Origin: Pythium myriotylum
Taxonomy: Eukaryota; Oomycota; Peronosporomycetes; Pythiales; Pythiaceae
Length of the DNA: 64,000 bases
Reading direction: 5' to 3'
NCBI GenBank assembly: GCA_023091665.1
Contig: JALJCQ010000011.1
Span: 868,001-932,000 of the forward strand
Numbering within the stretch: the stretch's first letter is position 1; every line of letters starts with the position of its first letter. Of the stretch, positions 53,370-63,064 are shown in pieces. A program made the translations under genes and the position numbers. The notes under the pieces were generated by a model. The model was not told where the DNA came from, did not search any database, and was given only the letters and a program-made list of their open reading frames with translations.

Positions 53370-53504
53370 ACGTGACCGGAGACACCAAAAACGCGTATAA
53401 TCATATTTATAGAGGAAAAGCTGATCACATGTCAGCGCCAACTACTTCGCCAGAACTTGGAGACATGAAGTTGATCGATGAGAGATGCTCTTCGATATGT
53501 CGTG

Positions 53505-54985
53505 CTACAACAAAATTTCGTCGTGGTAGCTTCGTGTCAGTGTTTTGTGCGGAAGAACAATACAGTTTCGGATGATCAATTCTGGATTGGCAACCACCGA
53601 GACCCCAAAGATCGTGACATCACGAACAAGAGAGGTCTCTCCTGAACTGCCTCGAATAGGAGATCCGTTTGGCGGTTGGCCTTCAACACGCGCCCACTGA
53701 CCGATGATAGAGTTCCAGCCAATGATGGCAAATAGCACGCACGCGTGGTCTTTGATAGTGACTCCTTCCAAAATAATGGAGTGCGCAACACGAACTCCTG
53801 GGCCAATAGTCACACCCGCAGCAATGCATACATTCGGTCCCAGTTTGGCCGACGGATGAACTTGAGCAGAGGAATCAATAACGACATTTCCCTCAATCGT
53901 CGGTGACAGTTTGCCACCAGTAGAACTCAACGCGCTTGGGTTTGTGTAGCGGAACCGTTGCATATAAAGCTCGGAACACATAATGGCCATACCTGGAGTC
54001 TTGATCTGACACCAGAAGTCACCAGTTTCGTACAAGTACAGATCACTTCCCGGTCCGGCCAAAGGCAGCAAGACATCTTGCTCCAACCTGCAGATGTGAC
54101 TCCATCAATCATTCATCGTGCGCCAAGTCCTCAGCACAGATCTTACCGCAGATTGTGCACATTGTTGAACTCTGGGAAGAGCTTCTTCAGATCGTGCTCG
54201 AACATGGCCTCAGCACTAGTCTCGTTACGGAGCCGTTGCCGACTAATCTCATTGCCAACAGTCACAATGTGGTCGATGAGTGAGACATCAAACAGGTAGA
54301 TTCCGCAGTTGATGATGTCGCTGACAAAAGTCTCGGGCTTCTCGGCCCAGTGGAGAACTTCCTTTGTGATGGGATCAGCCACGAGGCAGCCGTACTTGAT
54401 CGCTTCATCGTGGAATACTCGTTTACCCAGCACGGTGCACCGGCCACGATGCTTCAGGTGGGCGTGCATCATCTCCGCGAGCGGGAACGAGCAGCAAATG
54501 TCACAATGGAGTACATAGAGACTTGACGGGTTGCCCTGCAAAATTTCATCTTTGAAGAAGCGAATGCCTCCAGCTGTCCCGAGCGGCTTGTCCTCTCGAA
54601 GGTACCTGATTTGGACGTTAAAGCGCTTGCAGACCGAGTCGAAGAATCGCGTGAAGAGTCCTTCGTCGTAGGACCCAATCATGAGGATCTCGATGAGGTT
54701 GGGCACGCGCGAGCAGGCCTCGACGTGGAAGTAGAGCATCTCTCGACCGGCGATCGGGAAGAGCGGCTTGGGCAGGTCGAGCGAGAGCGGGCGGAAGCGG
54801 TTGCCCGGCTGGTTCGGTCCTCCCATGAGGATCACGGCCTTGGAGCGAGGGAAAATGTGCTCATCGGGCAATGGTGGGGACGGCGCGAGCACTGGCGCGA
54901 TCTGGCGCTGCTGCTGAGGCGGGCGGCTGCGCGGCGGCGGCCGCAGCGACGGCTGGTGGAGCTCGTTGGGGTGAAAGGGCATCAT
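53505..54985 (-). CDS. GMPPA: GMPPA, GDP-mannose pyrophosphorylase alpha-type subunit
   Basis: In animals GMPPA is a catalytically weak partner that lets GDP-mannose inhibit GMPPB, controlling supply for glycosylation. Two exons (54985-54147, 54087-53505; 59-bp intron, CTGCG/gtaaga to ctgcag/G) give 473 residues. After a Pro/Gln/Arg-rich N-terminus of about 48 residues comes the nucleotidyltransferase domain (AVILMGGPNQPGNRFRPLS, KPLFPIAG, LGTAGGIRFFKDEI, VSDIINCGIYLF). A left-handed beta-helix follows (GPNVCIAAGVTIGPGVRVAH, IIGWNSIIGQWARVEG), ending NCIVLPHKTLTRSYHDEILL. The GGP-x-x-x-x-RFRPLS loop is the GMPPA form, not the GGxGTRLRPLT of the catalytic B subunit. In oomycetes mannose use is confined largely to glycoproteins. 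Confidence 0.94.
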
Positions 54986-55341
54986 GGCCGCTGCGCGTCG
55001 GGGCCGAGGCGCCGAGGCACTTGAACACGGCGGGGCCTCGCCGACGTCTTCTCCCAGTGCTCATTGCGTCGGAAATTTGATAACCAATCGGGTAGGACGG
55101 GAGTTTGTGAAAACTATGCGGCTATAAAAGAAAGGTTGTTGGCTGAATCGTGTATTCGAGGGGACCATTGGAACCAGTCGGGATGCGCTTTTTTGCTCGT
55201 TTGACAAACGAATGTACTGCTGATCCCTTTGTTAGAAGGACCATGTAGCCATTCCAATAGAAACGCATTTCTAAACAATGCTTGCCCTCCCCATGAGAAT
55301 GGACTTCAGAGTCGCCGTCGTTGGTGGCACACGCGCCCGTC
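54986..55341. other. Intergenic, no gene seen
   Basis: A 356-bp stretch between the GMPPA start and the stop of the giant ARM gene, both minus strand. It should hold the GMPPA promoter and the 3' end of the ARM gene. Short overlapping frames only. Confidence 0.4.
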
Positions 55342-58300
55342 TCAGCTCATCCCCAGCGACAGCGTCGGCAGCACGTTCGTGCGTCGGTGGTTACGTCGCG
55401 TGAGCCGCATGTGGCGATCGAACTTGCGCGTGTGGACCATGGCTTCGCGGTCGTGAGCGTCGCCCGTGGTGGCCGTGCGCGAGGTCCCCAAAGCGTCGGC
55501 GGTGTACTCGGTGCTCCCGCCGTCTCGGAGGCACGCAGCCAAGTACGAGGTGAACTTGTCCGCGTGGACTGGAAGCAAGTAGCCACCTTTGCGTTTCGGC
55601 ACGCTGTCGTCGCTGCTCGTGTGGTCAGCGGCGAAGAGGTTGGTGGCGTCCGAGTCGAAGAACGAAAGCTTGGGCAGCCCGATGGCGCGGATCTGCTTCT
55701 TCTCGAGCTGTGGTACCATAGATGCAGAGGACAACAAGGTCTTCACCACATACGCTGTCCACTTCGGCTCACGGTACTTCTGCTTGATGCAGACTGTAGT
55801 CGCCACAAGACCCGATCCAGTCTCTCCCGACGATAATGCCGCGCCCGACTGTGGAGAGACGTTCCCAGGGCGTCGTCGAGAGGGAGAACGGTCTGCTGTC
55901 GACTTTGTTCGACGCGTAGCGGCTACTCCAATCGAGGGAAACGATACTTTTTCGCATTCGTAGCGAACTTGCTGAAGCTCTTCATCACTTTGGTGGAGAA
56001 TCTCGAGTAGACTTGGCACCAAGAGTCCGTGGCCATCGACAGTCGCCTCTTCTTCCAGTGCTAAGCGATGGAGGGTCGTGCAGCACATGCTTCTTGCGAT
56101 TGACGGTATCGGGATCGACGTGTCTATAGGGCTGATTTGGAACAGGCGGAGAAGCGTTGGCACGATGCCCACGCGGACCATCTCGATGCGGAAGCTCTTG
56201 ACTGTACTCAGGTTTGCGATAGCAGCGCAGGACTCGACCAGTATCTGCTGCCTCAGCTGTGTGTTTTCCTGATCAATGGCGGTGCAGAAGTTACTCGCGA
56301 GCAGACGTTCAAGCTCTTGTTGCAGGTACTGGACTCCCTGCATGAGATGACGTTCTGTCAGACGGCTTACTGTCGTGCACCCGCTGTTGGATCCTGCGCT
56401 ACGAGGCGGTCTGTTTGCAGTCGCACTGTGTCCTCCACGTCGACGAATTCCTATCGTCTTGGTTGAAGACGGCTCTTCCTCACAACTGGACTCGTCGTAA
56501 AATACCAACAGGTGCTCTGCAACGCTGAGAGTTAGATTTCGGATCGCGATCGCACCACACTCTCGAATCCGCTGGTCATAACAAGCACACATTGAGGAGC
56601 AAACTGTGGTGACGACTTGAATCGCCTGGGTTTCAGCGAGTGCATTTTGGATGGGCTGATATGTCGACAATTTCATCATGACGACAGCACACTCGTAAGC
56701 AATGATCGGGTTCTCAGGATGCTTTCGATGTAGCAGAGCACAGAAACCGACGACACGCTGCCGCAACAGCGGCTCCGCACATCGCGGCTTGCTGGACAGC
56801 ACGCTGATTGTGCGTGCAGCGAGTTCGCATGCCTCAGGGCTATTGATCAACTCGCGACTTTCCATTATGGGCATGAGCCGCAAGATCGCAGTCTCCTCCA
56901 TCAAATTCTGAGCTAGCGCATCGTCACCAGCGACATTGTGAAGGCACTTTAAAGCGGCCATGCTGGTCTCGCGTGAGTCCGCCAGTGAAGCAGTCGTGGG
57001 GAGCGGTAATTTCACTTTGATCGGAGAACCACTGGGTCGAATGGATTCGAGCACAGCCATGGCGGCCCGTGTAACTTTCAGTTCGCCGAAGAGATGCATC
57101 GAGTCGGTGACTTGTGAGCAGTTGGCTAGTGCTTGGATCGCAAAGTGTCGGACGACTGGGTGATCACAGTGGGTGAAGCTGATCAACATTTGCAACGTGC
57201 GACGCTCGCATATCATTTCGACCCACGGCTGACAGCAGCTCAAATTTCTCACAGCCATGGCTGCAGATGCGCGTGTCTCGACGTCGTGATCCACGTAACT
57301 CCTGATAATCTCGATTACCTGTGCATTCATGAGCTCCTTATGGTTTGCTTCGTAGCTCGACAAGTTGCAGACGATCCCCATTGCGAACCGCCTGCTCTCG
57401 ATGCCCACAGTGGATGAGAGTGGCAAGGACAACTGTTCCGTCGCTGATGTCATCCCTGCATGAAGCGACTCCTTCGCCGTTGTTTGCTTTGCTGTTATCA
57501 CCGCTGTTGCCAAGTACGAAATGATCCCGTTGCCCATGAGCTTTTGATGGTACTGCGGTTCGTACGAAAGATTGAAGAGGACTTGTAGCCCAAGGTGGAA
57601 AACCTCCTCGTTCCCTTCTGACGTTCTAGAAGATACTACCGGTGAGTTTCCCGTCGAAGGATCCTGCGCGGATGGCAGCTCATTTTGTCCGACCGAAGGA
57701 GGTATAATCTGAGTCAACTTCATAAGTGCGTACAGTACTCCATCTTCGACTGCTTTTACGCGAGTTTTGATATGCGAGAGCAGGTTTGCAAGTGTCTTGG
57801 CGTGGATTTGCTTAGCCTGGGTCGAGTTGGCTCGCAGCAGTGCCACGACGATGAAATCCTTTAATTCCTCCGAAGTCCAGATGCAGTAAAGGGATGACAC
57901 GTTGCAAGCTGCGATAGCGGCGTACTGCTGACACTCGACTTGGCTCGTGCGACCAAGGCGGTTGAGAGCTTTCGCAAGGTTCTCGGCTGTGACAAGCTGC
58001 TGGCGGCCCTCGACTGTGAATGACACGATCGCAAAGGCAGCAGAACAGGCTAGAAGCGACAGTGACTCATCATTAGCATTACACGCGCAGATCAAGGCTT
58101 GAATGACGCGCGAACAGAAGTGGCCGGTTGAGCAAATATGGTACAACGTCGCCGCGCAAAACGCCTGAGTATACGAGCAGTAGCTATACCCTCCGCGGCC
58201 CAAGGATATGGTTTCGCATCCGCTGTCGGCGGTCGGGTTGCCTTCGCACACGTTTATTAGCGCCTGCACTGTATTCCCTGCGTAAATATGGCTTCCCGCG

Positions 58301-61167
58301 TCTCCACGGGTGGCCGATGACCGTGCGAGGGTGTACAATATTGCCGAGCCGTAGCATGCAAGGTGCCGCCTTCGCTTACGCTGCGCCGGTGATGTTGAAG
58401 CATCCATGGGGTGGAGGCAATCAAGCGCTAATGTGACAAGACGTTCGATATTCCGCACATCCAGTAGCTCGCCTGCAATCGTGACAATCGCCGCCAAGAA
58501 TCGCTCCTGGTCGTCGGGAAATGTAAGGTTCCAGGCCTCAAATGCTTGACCATCTGAACGAGGACCTAAATCGGAGGGATAGGCGTCAACCCCGACATCA
58601 CGAGGCGGGAAGAAGTAAAATCCGTCAATGAGAGAGTTGACTACCAGATCCCCGTACACAAGTTGCTGCAATCTGCTCTCGAACAGCATGTTACACAACA
58701 CAACATCGTAAACGTATTTGAGACGAGTGCCACGTTCCTGTTCTTCAGCGGCCCGCGCGAGTTGCTTGCCGTCCAAGTGTTTTAACAGGTCATGCGAGTA
58801 AGCGCCTTGTTGGGCAAGATTAAGAATCGTCACCAGCGCATCTTCGCGCATTTGCTCTCGCAGTTCGGATGAGCTCGCGGAGGCTGTGAAAGGTTCTTCA
58901 GGGGACCCGCTCTCAGGTGTGGACCTAGCTTTACCCACTCTCCTCTCGTCTTCATCATCTCCATCCTCATCCGCCTCATCATCACTTGAACTGCTCTCGT
59001 TGTCAAACTCTTCTTCATCAATCGGATCGTTTCTGCTTCTCAGAACGACTCTTGCCAATCGCGGCATGACTTCAGCGAACTCCATCATCTGTGCTGCACA
59101 TCCTTCATGGAAGCTCAGGTTTGTCACAGCCCGAAGAATATTCCGAGCAAAGCTCTGCTCGTCCTGCCGCGAGTTGCCCCCGGACGCGAGAAGAAATAGC
59201 TTTGTCCGATTGACCAAAAAGAGTCGTGTTGCGAGCTGCACCATCTCGGCCGAAAATGCCTCTTTACGCTGCTCCTCGCTGCTAGAGAAGTTCGCGAGTG
59301 CGCGAGAGCACGGCGTCGCAAGGATACGAAGCCTTTCTTCTGCTTGGCCGCTGTAGAAGCGGCTGCCGAGATCACGAAGCGCACCAAATAGCATCAGTGC
59401 CAATGCCTTCATGGCTGGACCAATCATCATTGACTGATATTCGACGTGAGCGGAGAAGTTCGCAAGTGTGTGGGCGATGAGTTTCAGCAAAGACATGGCA
59501 GACGCAAGCGACAGTCGAGGGGTCTGTTGTTGTGAGAAGTTGTTGGATGAACCCGTATGGTGGTGTTCATCCAGGGCTTTACCGACATGAACGGCGAGAC
59601 CATAAAGAATGTCTGCGCCTCCACCGCGTAAGGCGCCAGAGCAGCTCGTGCGGTACAAAGCCAAATTGAATAGCACCTCGGCCGCGAAATGCATCGTTTG
59701 GTTGGCTAACGCAAGCTGACTGGTGATTGTGAGTATGCCCAGCTGATTCTGAATGGCGTGCGGCTCACCAAGAAAGATCCGATCTGGAAATGAGTGTCCA
59801 AAGTAGATGAGATTGATGATGCAACTGATCGAGAGTTTCTGTAGCTGCTCGCTTGGGAGCGAAATCATTGATACAAACTCAATACTAGCTCGAGACCGTG
59901 CAAGTGCAGCAGCATGGGCGGAGCGACAGCTGAGACGGCACAGAGCTGTGGCGCACATGAGTTTGACCGAGATCGACGGCGACCAACACAGCTCGAGTAA
60001 TGCAGGAATGCCTCCTTGCGCCACGAATGCGTCCGTGGCGGACGGTTCAACTGTCAGATTGGCAAGGGTCGCAGCACACAGTTCATGAAGATAAAGGTGG
60101 TCGATGTCGCTGAATTCGGCAAGTTGCGAAATTGCCCCACCCTGGATGATCGACAGTTCACAACCCTGCTGACACGAGAGTTTGTAAAGAGATCGAGCAC
60201 AACAGAGCCGGGCTTCGATGTTGGCATTACGGGTCCCATGACTGGCGTTTGAGAGCTCATCACCTTGCGTACTCGATATCAACAAATTCTCCGGTGCAAA
60301 ACATGATAAAGACCCCTTCCGTGGGTGCCTGACACCAGCACTATGACTTTGACCTCGCCGAAGCATCGCTGACGTTGGCGGTGGATTTGCAGTGTTCGTT
60401 ATGGTCTTACTGGCTGCGCTCTTCCATCGCATGTTGGCTGTCCCCTCACCATCACGAGTAGTGATCATCGGAGCAGCAAGGCTCGCGGTTGATCCCGATC
60501 GCTCAAACTTTGCCTTTGCTCCTTGGTTCGTGGAAGCGGATGAAGGCCTTCCATTAGTTGATAACCCATTTGTTGACGATCCATTCGTTGACGACCCATT
60601 CGTTGACGATCCATTCGTTGCTAGCATGTCAAGGACCCCATGGACATTTAGAACTGCTCCAGCTGAAGTTGGTTCTATAGGTTCAAGTCGATATTTCATC
60701 TCAGCCGTTGAAAACTCGTGGGTGGGAAGAACGATTACGCGAGCCGTTGACGGATTTGCGGTGGCAGGCCCATGGTCCCCGGATTTGCGGTCCTCCGAAG
60801 ACAAAGCGACGGGTCCTACGGAGGCTGTCGGAGCAGATGCCAAGTATCGCTTTCTTACTTTAAGCGAGCCAAGTTTGTTGACTGCTCGGACAGATCGCGC
60901 CAACGATCGTAGTCGTGTGGCCGTCGGTGAAGGTTGCTCGTACTCAGTCTCCAAGAGCTGCTCTGCGGCGGCTCCGTGGGCGTCGCGTGTTATTGTGCTG
61001 AGACTGTGGGCGAGACTTAGCCGCGTAGATCGGTAGGTGTGGATGGGAGCGATTGCAACACGAGAACTGCGAGCAGGGGATCGACTTAGATCAGGCACTC
61101 CAAGGGCGCTGACATGAGACGAGCGTCTTTCCGCGACGACGGACCCTCGATTCTCTATCGAAGCCAT
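55342..61167 (-). CDS. Giant armadillo-repeat protein (about 1,940 aa), intronless
   Basis: One uninterrupted frame; it stays open upstream to a TTG at 61296, but the first ATG is 61167 (MASIENRGSV). Residues 1 to about 270 are low complexity with a five-residue tandem repeat (STNG-S/L type, near 60560-60610). From about residue 290 onward the chain is repeated three-helix armadillo units: LCAATLANLTVEPSATDAFV, ALLELCWSPSISVKLMCATA, AIAACNVSSLYCIWTSEEL, RRFAMGIVCNLSSYEANHKE, AMAVRNLSCCQPWVEMICER and many more. A strongly acidic stretch (FDNESSSSDDEADEDGDDED) interrupts near residue 745. The C-terminus is basic and polar. ARM arrays are protein-interaction scaffolds; I cannot assign an orthologue. 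Lack of introns over 5.8 kb contrasts with GCP3 and SIN1. Confidence 0.82.
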   Translation of the reverse strand: MASIENRGSVVAERRSSHVSALGVPDLSRSPARSSRVAIAPIHTYRSTRLSLAHSLSTITRDAHGAAAEQLLETEYEQPSPTATRLRSLARSVRAVNKLGSLKVRKRYLASAPTASVGPVALSSEDRKSGDHGPATANPSTARVIVLPTHEFSTAEMKYRLEPIEPTSAGAVLNVHGVLDMLATNGSSTNGSSTNGSSTNGLSTNGRPSSASTNQGAKAKFERSGSTASLAAPMITTRDGEGTANMRWKSAASKTITNTANPPPTSAMLRRGQSHSAGVRHPRKGSLSCFAPENLLISSTQGDELSNASHGTRNANIEARLCCARSLYKLSCQQGCELSIIQGGAISQLAEFSDIDHLYLHELCAATLANLTVEPSATDAFVAQGGIPALLELCWSPSISVKLMCATALCRLSCRSAHAAALARSRASIEFVSMISLPSEQLQKLSISCIINLIYFGHSFPDRIFLGEPHAIQNQLGILTITSQLALANQTMHFAAEVLFNLALYRTSCSGALRGGGADILYGLAVHVGKALDEHHHTGSSNNFSQQQTPRLSLASAMSLLKLIAHTLANFSAHVEYQSMMIGPAMKALALMLFGALRDLGSRFYSGQAEERLRILATPCSRALANFSSSEEQRKEAFSAEMVQLATRLFLVNRTKLFLLASGGNSRQDEQSFARNILRAVTNLSFHEGCAAQMMEFAEVMPRLARVVLRSRNDPIDEEEFDNESSSSDDEADEDGDDEDERRVGKARSTPESGSPEEPFTASASSSELREQMREDALVTILNLAQQGAYSHDLLKHLDGKQLARAAEEQERGTRLKYVYDVVLCNMLFESRLQQLVYGDLVVNSLIDGFYFFPPRDVGVDAYPSDLGPRSDGQAFEAWNLTFPDDQERFLAAIVTIAGELLDVRNIERLVTLALDCLHPMDASTSPAQRKRRRHLACYGSAILYTLARSSATRGDAGSHIYAGNTVQALINVCEGNPTADSGCETISLGRGGYSYCSYTQAFCAATLYHICSTGHFCSRVIQALICACNANDESLSLLACSAAFAIVSFTVEGRQQLVTAENLAKALNRLGRTSQVECQQYAAIAACNVSSLYCIWTSEELKDFIVVALLRANSTQAKQIHAKTLANLLSHIKTRVKAVEDGVLYALMKLTQIIPPSVGQNELPSAQDPSTGNSPVVSSRTSEGNEEVFHLGLQVLFNLSYEPQYHQKLMGNGIISYLATAVITAKQTTAKESLHAGMTSATEQLSLPLSSTVGIESRRFAMGIVCNLSSYEANHKELMNAQVIEIIRSYVDHDVETRASAAMAVRNLSCCQPWVEMICERRTLQMLISFTHCDHPVVRHFAIQALANCSQVTDSMHLFGELKVTRAAMAVLESIRPSGSPIKVKLPLPTTASLADSRETSMAALKCLHNVAGDDALAQNLMEETAILRLMPIMESRELINSPEACELAARTISVLSSKPRCAEPLLRQRVVGFCALLHRKHPENPIIAYECAVVMMKLSTYQPIQNALAETQAIQVVTTVCSSMCACYDQRIRECGAIAIRNLTLSVAEHLLVFYDESSCEEEPSSTKTIGIRRRGGHSATANRPPRSAGSNSGCTTVSRLTERHLMQGVQYLQQELERLLASNFCTAIDQENTQLRQQILVESCAAIANLSTVKSFRIEMVRVGIVPTLLRLFQISPIDTSIPIPSIARSMCCTTLHRLALEEEATVDGHGLLVPSLLEILHQSDEELQQVRYECEKVSFPSIGVAATRRTKSTADRSPSRRRPGNVSPQSGAALSSGETGSGLVATTVCIKQKYREPKWTAYVVKTLLSSASMVPQLEKKQIRAIGLPKLSFFDSDATNLFAADHTSSDDSVPKRKGGYLLPVHADKFTSYLAACLRDGGSTEYTADALGTSRTATTGDAHDREAMVHTRKFDRHMRLTRRNHRRTNVLPTLSLGMS

Positions 61168-62301
61168 TGGACACTGCTGGAAAGCCAAAATACGCGGCGG
61201 TCGGCGTGTGAAGCTAGCTTGTAATGGTGCCGCGTTGGTTGAGTTTATACCCGTGGGCGAAGAATAGATTGGGCTAGTAATTACTATATCTGCCAAGGAA
61301 CCTCAGCGAACAAGCAACGCCTCGACAATCATCACAGCACATTTGTCTTTGGTGCTTGATTCCCTCACGACTGGAAAATGTAGCAAAGAAAGTGATAATC
61401 AAGCGCGCTTCACGGGAGAAGAGGGCGCCAACGCAGTGCAAGCCAGCAATAGTAACTGTATACCCAGTGTTGACCACTCACTCCTACGCCGGCGAGGCTG
61501 ATGTGGCTGTACTCAGCTTCTTTCGCTTGATGGAGACAGCCAACGACCAGAGACAAACTAACTCTCATTGAGACAAGTCAGGCGTGCATGAAACATTTTT
61601 TGTGTAGTTTTTGTTGTGTTTACCAAATGCGCAGTAATCTTCATGGCATGGAGCCGTTCATCTAACGGCGAGAGGGCGAAGGTTTTCAACGAAAACTCTC
61701 GTCTTGATCAGAGATCCCCCGGATCATCGCGTGGGCTCGTCCGCACGAGTGGAGGAGCAGTCTCCCACCGTTGGTCATCTCGGGTGAAGCATGCGAGTGA
61801 TGACGCCGTGTGTTTACGAGGGGCGAATCAAGTCGTGAGGCGGGAGATGGCGCGGCGTGAGGAGCGGGTGATCGGTTTTGGGACATTTTCATCAGGCGTC
61901 TGTGAGGCTGGTGAACCCCGGGGCCATCGTCATCGTCATCGGCGAGGCCACCCTCGTGGCTGGCCGCTTGAGTCAAGTACAATACAGTGTAGGCGTCATC
62001 CAACACGCTCGCTCCCATCAAATCCTGCTGGTGATGGCTCGGAGGACGAAGCACGCTGTTTTCATCATCGCAGACAGTGAGAGGAGCCGGTTCCCCGTGG
62101 CTCAGGCATTCAGTCAGCCGCCGTGGGTGAGAGTCTCACCCATTGTCCGCGATCAGAGAGCGGGGTGTCTTCTCCATGGAAGGGACGACGGGTGGTGGAA
62201 GCGAGACAGTGACAACCCTAGCCCACCAACGTCCAATCTTTCCCTGGGCGGGCTCCATTACCAAACAGGGATCGGCGGATCGCTCATCGGCCGTTCCAAG
62301 A

Positions 62302-62340
62302 AGCGATCGGAAGCGATCGGAAACGATCGAGCGATCGAAA
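62302..62340. repeat. CGATCG palindrome cluster with 10-bp period
   Basis: The hexamer palindrome CGATCG occurs at 62304, 62314, 62324 and 62332; the decamer AAGCGATCGG is exactly repeated twice (62301-62320) and then degenerates. A 10-bp period places sites on one DNA face, as for a multimeric binding site, but simple replication slippage would look the same. Confidence 0.65.
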
Positions 62341-62817
62341 GCCAAAAGTCGGGGCTGCGCGGCGCGCTCGATGGCCGCGACTCGCGTATTGCTGACTCGA
62401 GAGAGCGCGTCGACGGCCGTGGGACGCCGAGCCTCTGATCAGTTTCCGCGAGGATCTGCAACGGAGATGGGAGATCCCAGACTGTCTTCCGTCAGGCCGG
62501 CGGATTCGCAGACAAAGCGAGTGATTTCCAGGAAGAGCGGCATACAGTACGTCTGTCACGCCATCTGGTGATGTTGGACTCTATCATCCCGAGAGGCTCT
62601 TGATGATGACAGCGACACGACGCCCTGTCCCTCGCGGTTTCTTTTTAGGCAGTGGGAGCGCCGACCGCGCACCTCACGACGCGGCGAAGCGCGCCTCGCC
62701 CGTGGCCTGTCCGAGCCGCGACTGCACACGAGACGACGAGAGCGAGACAGCGCGTCGCGCCGCCCCCCACCACCCATGGATGCCCACGCCAGCCACCGTT
62801 TACTGGGGGCTTCCAGC

Positions 62818-62948
62818 CACCATGTTTAGCAGAAAATTTGTAACCGCCCCGTTTATGCCTCCCCACGGGGGGTTCCCATATGGCAGCTGCTCAGTGCCGT
62901 TCTTTAGGGAAGTTGTACAGCGACGGGCCGCTCGTGCACCATGTTTAG
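62818..62948. repeat. 12-bp direct repeats flanking 107 bp
   Basis: CACCATGTTTAG occurs at 62818-62829 and again at 62937-62948. This could be a target-site duplication around a short inserted sequence, but the 107-bp interior has no terminal inverted repeats or poly-A tail. Confidence 0.5.
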
Positions 62949-63064
62949 TCCTCGTTGGAGAACTTTTGGGCGGCGAGTTGCTGATTGAGCAGCTCCATCC
63001 CATCCCGTCTTCTGTCGCAAGTCCCCCTCTCCCCCTCCGCACTCTTCTCCTTCCCTCGTCGACC

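Larger units (their letters stand above)
61168..63064. other. 1.9-kb region without a convincing gene
   Basis: Upstream of the giant ARM gene (minus) and of the final plus-strand gene. Open frames on both strands overlap and give Arg/Ser/Pro-rich strings. One minus-strand frame at about 61686-62150 is somewhat protein-like (SVLDDAYTVLYLTQAASHEG followed by a five-Asp run) and could be an exon, but I found no matching exons. It contains the CGATCG repeat cluster and a pair of 12-bp direct repeats, listed separately. Confidence 0.5.

Noticed and set aside
61616..62571. Overlapping plus- and minus-strand frames upstream of the giant ARM gene
   Set aside because: GC-rich sequence open in many phases; no conserved motif. 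The acidic minus-strand frame at 61686-62150 is kept only as a remark.
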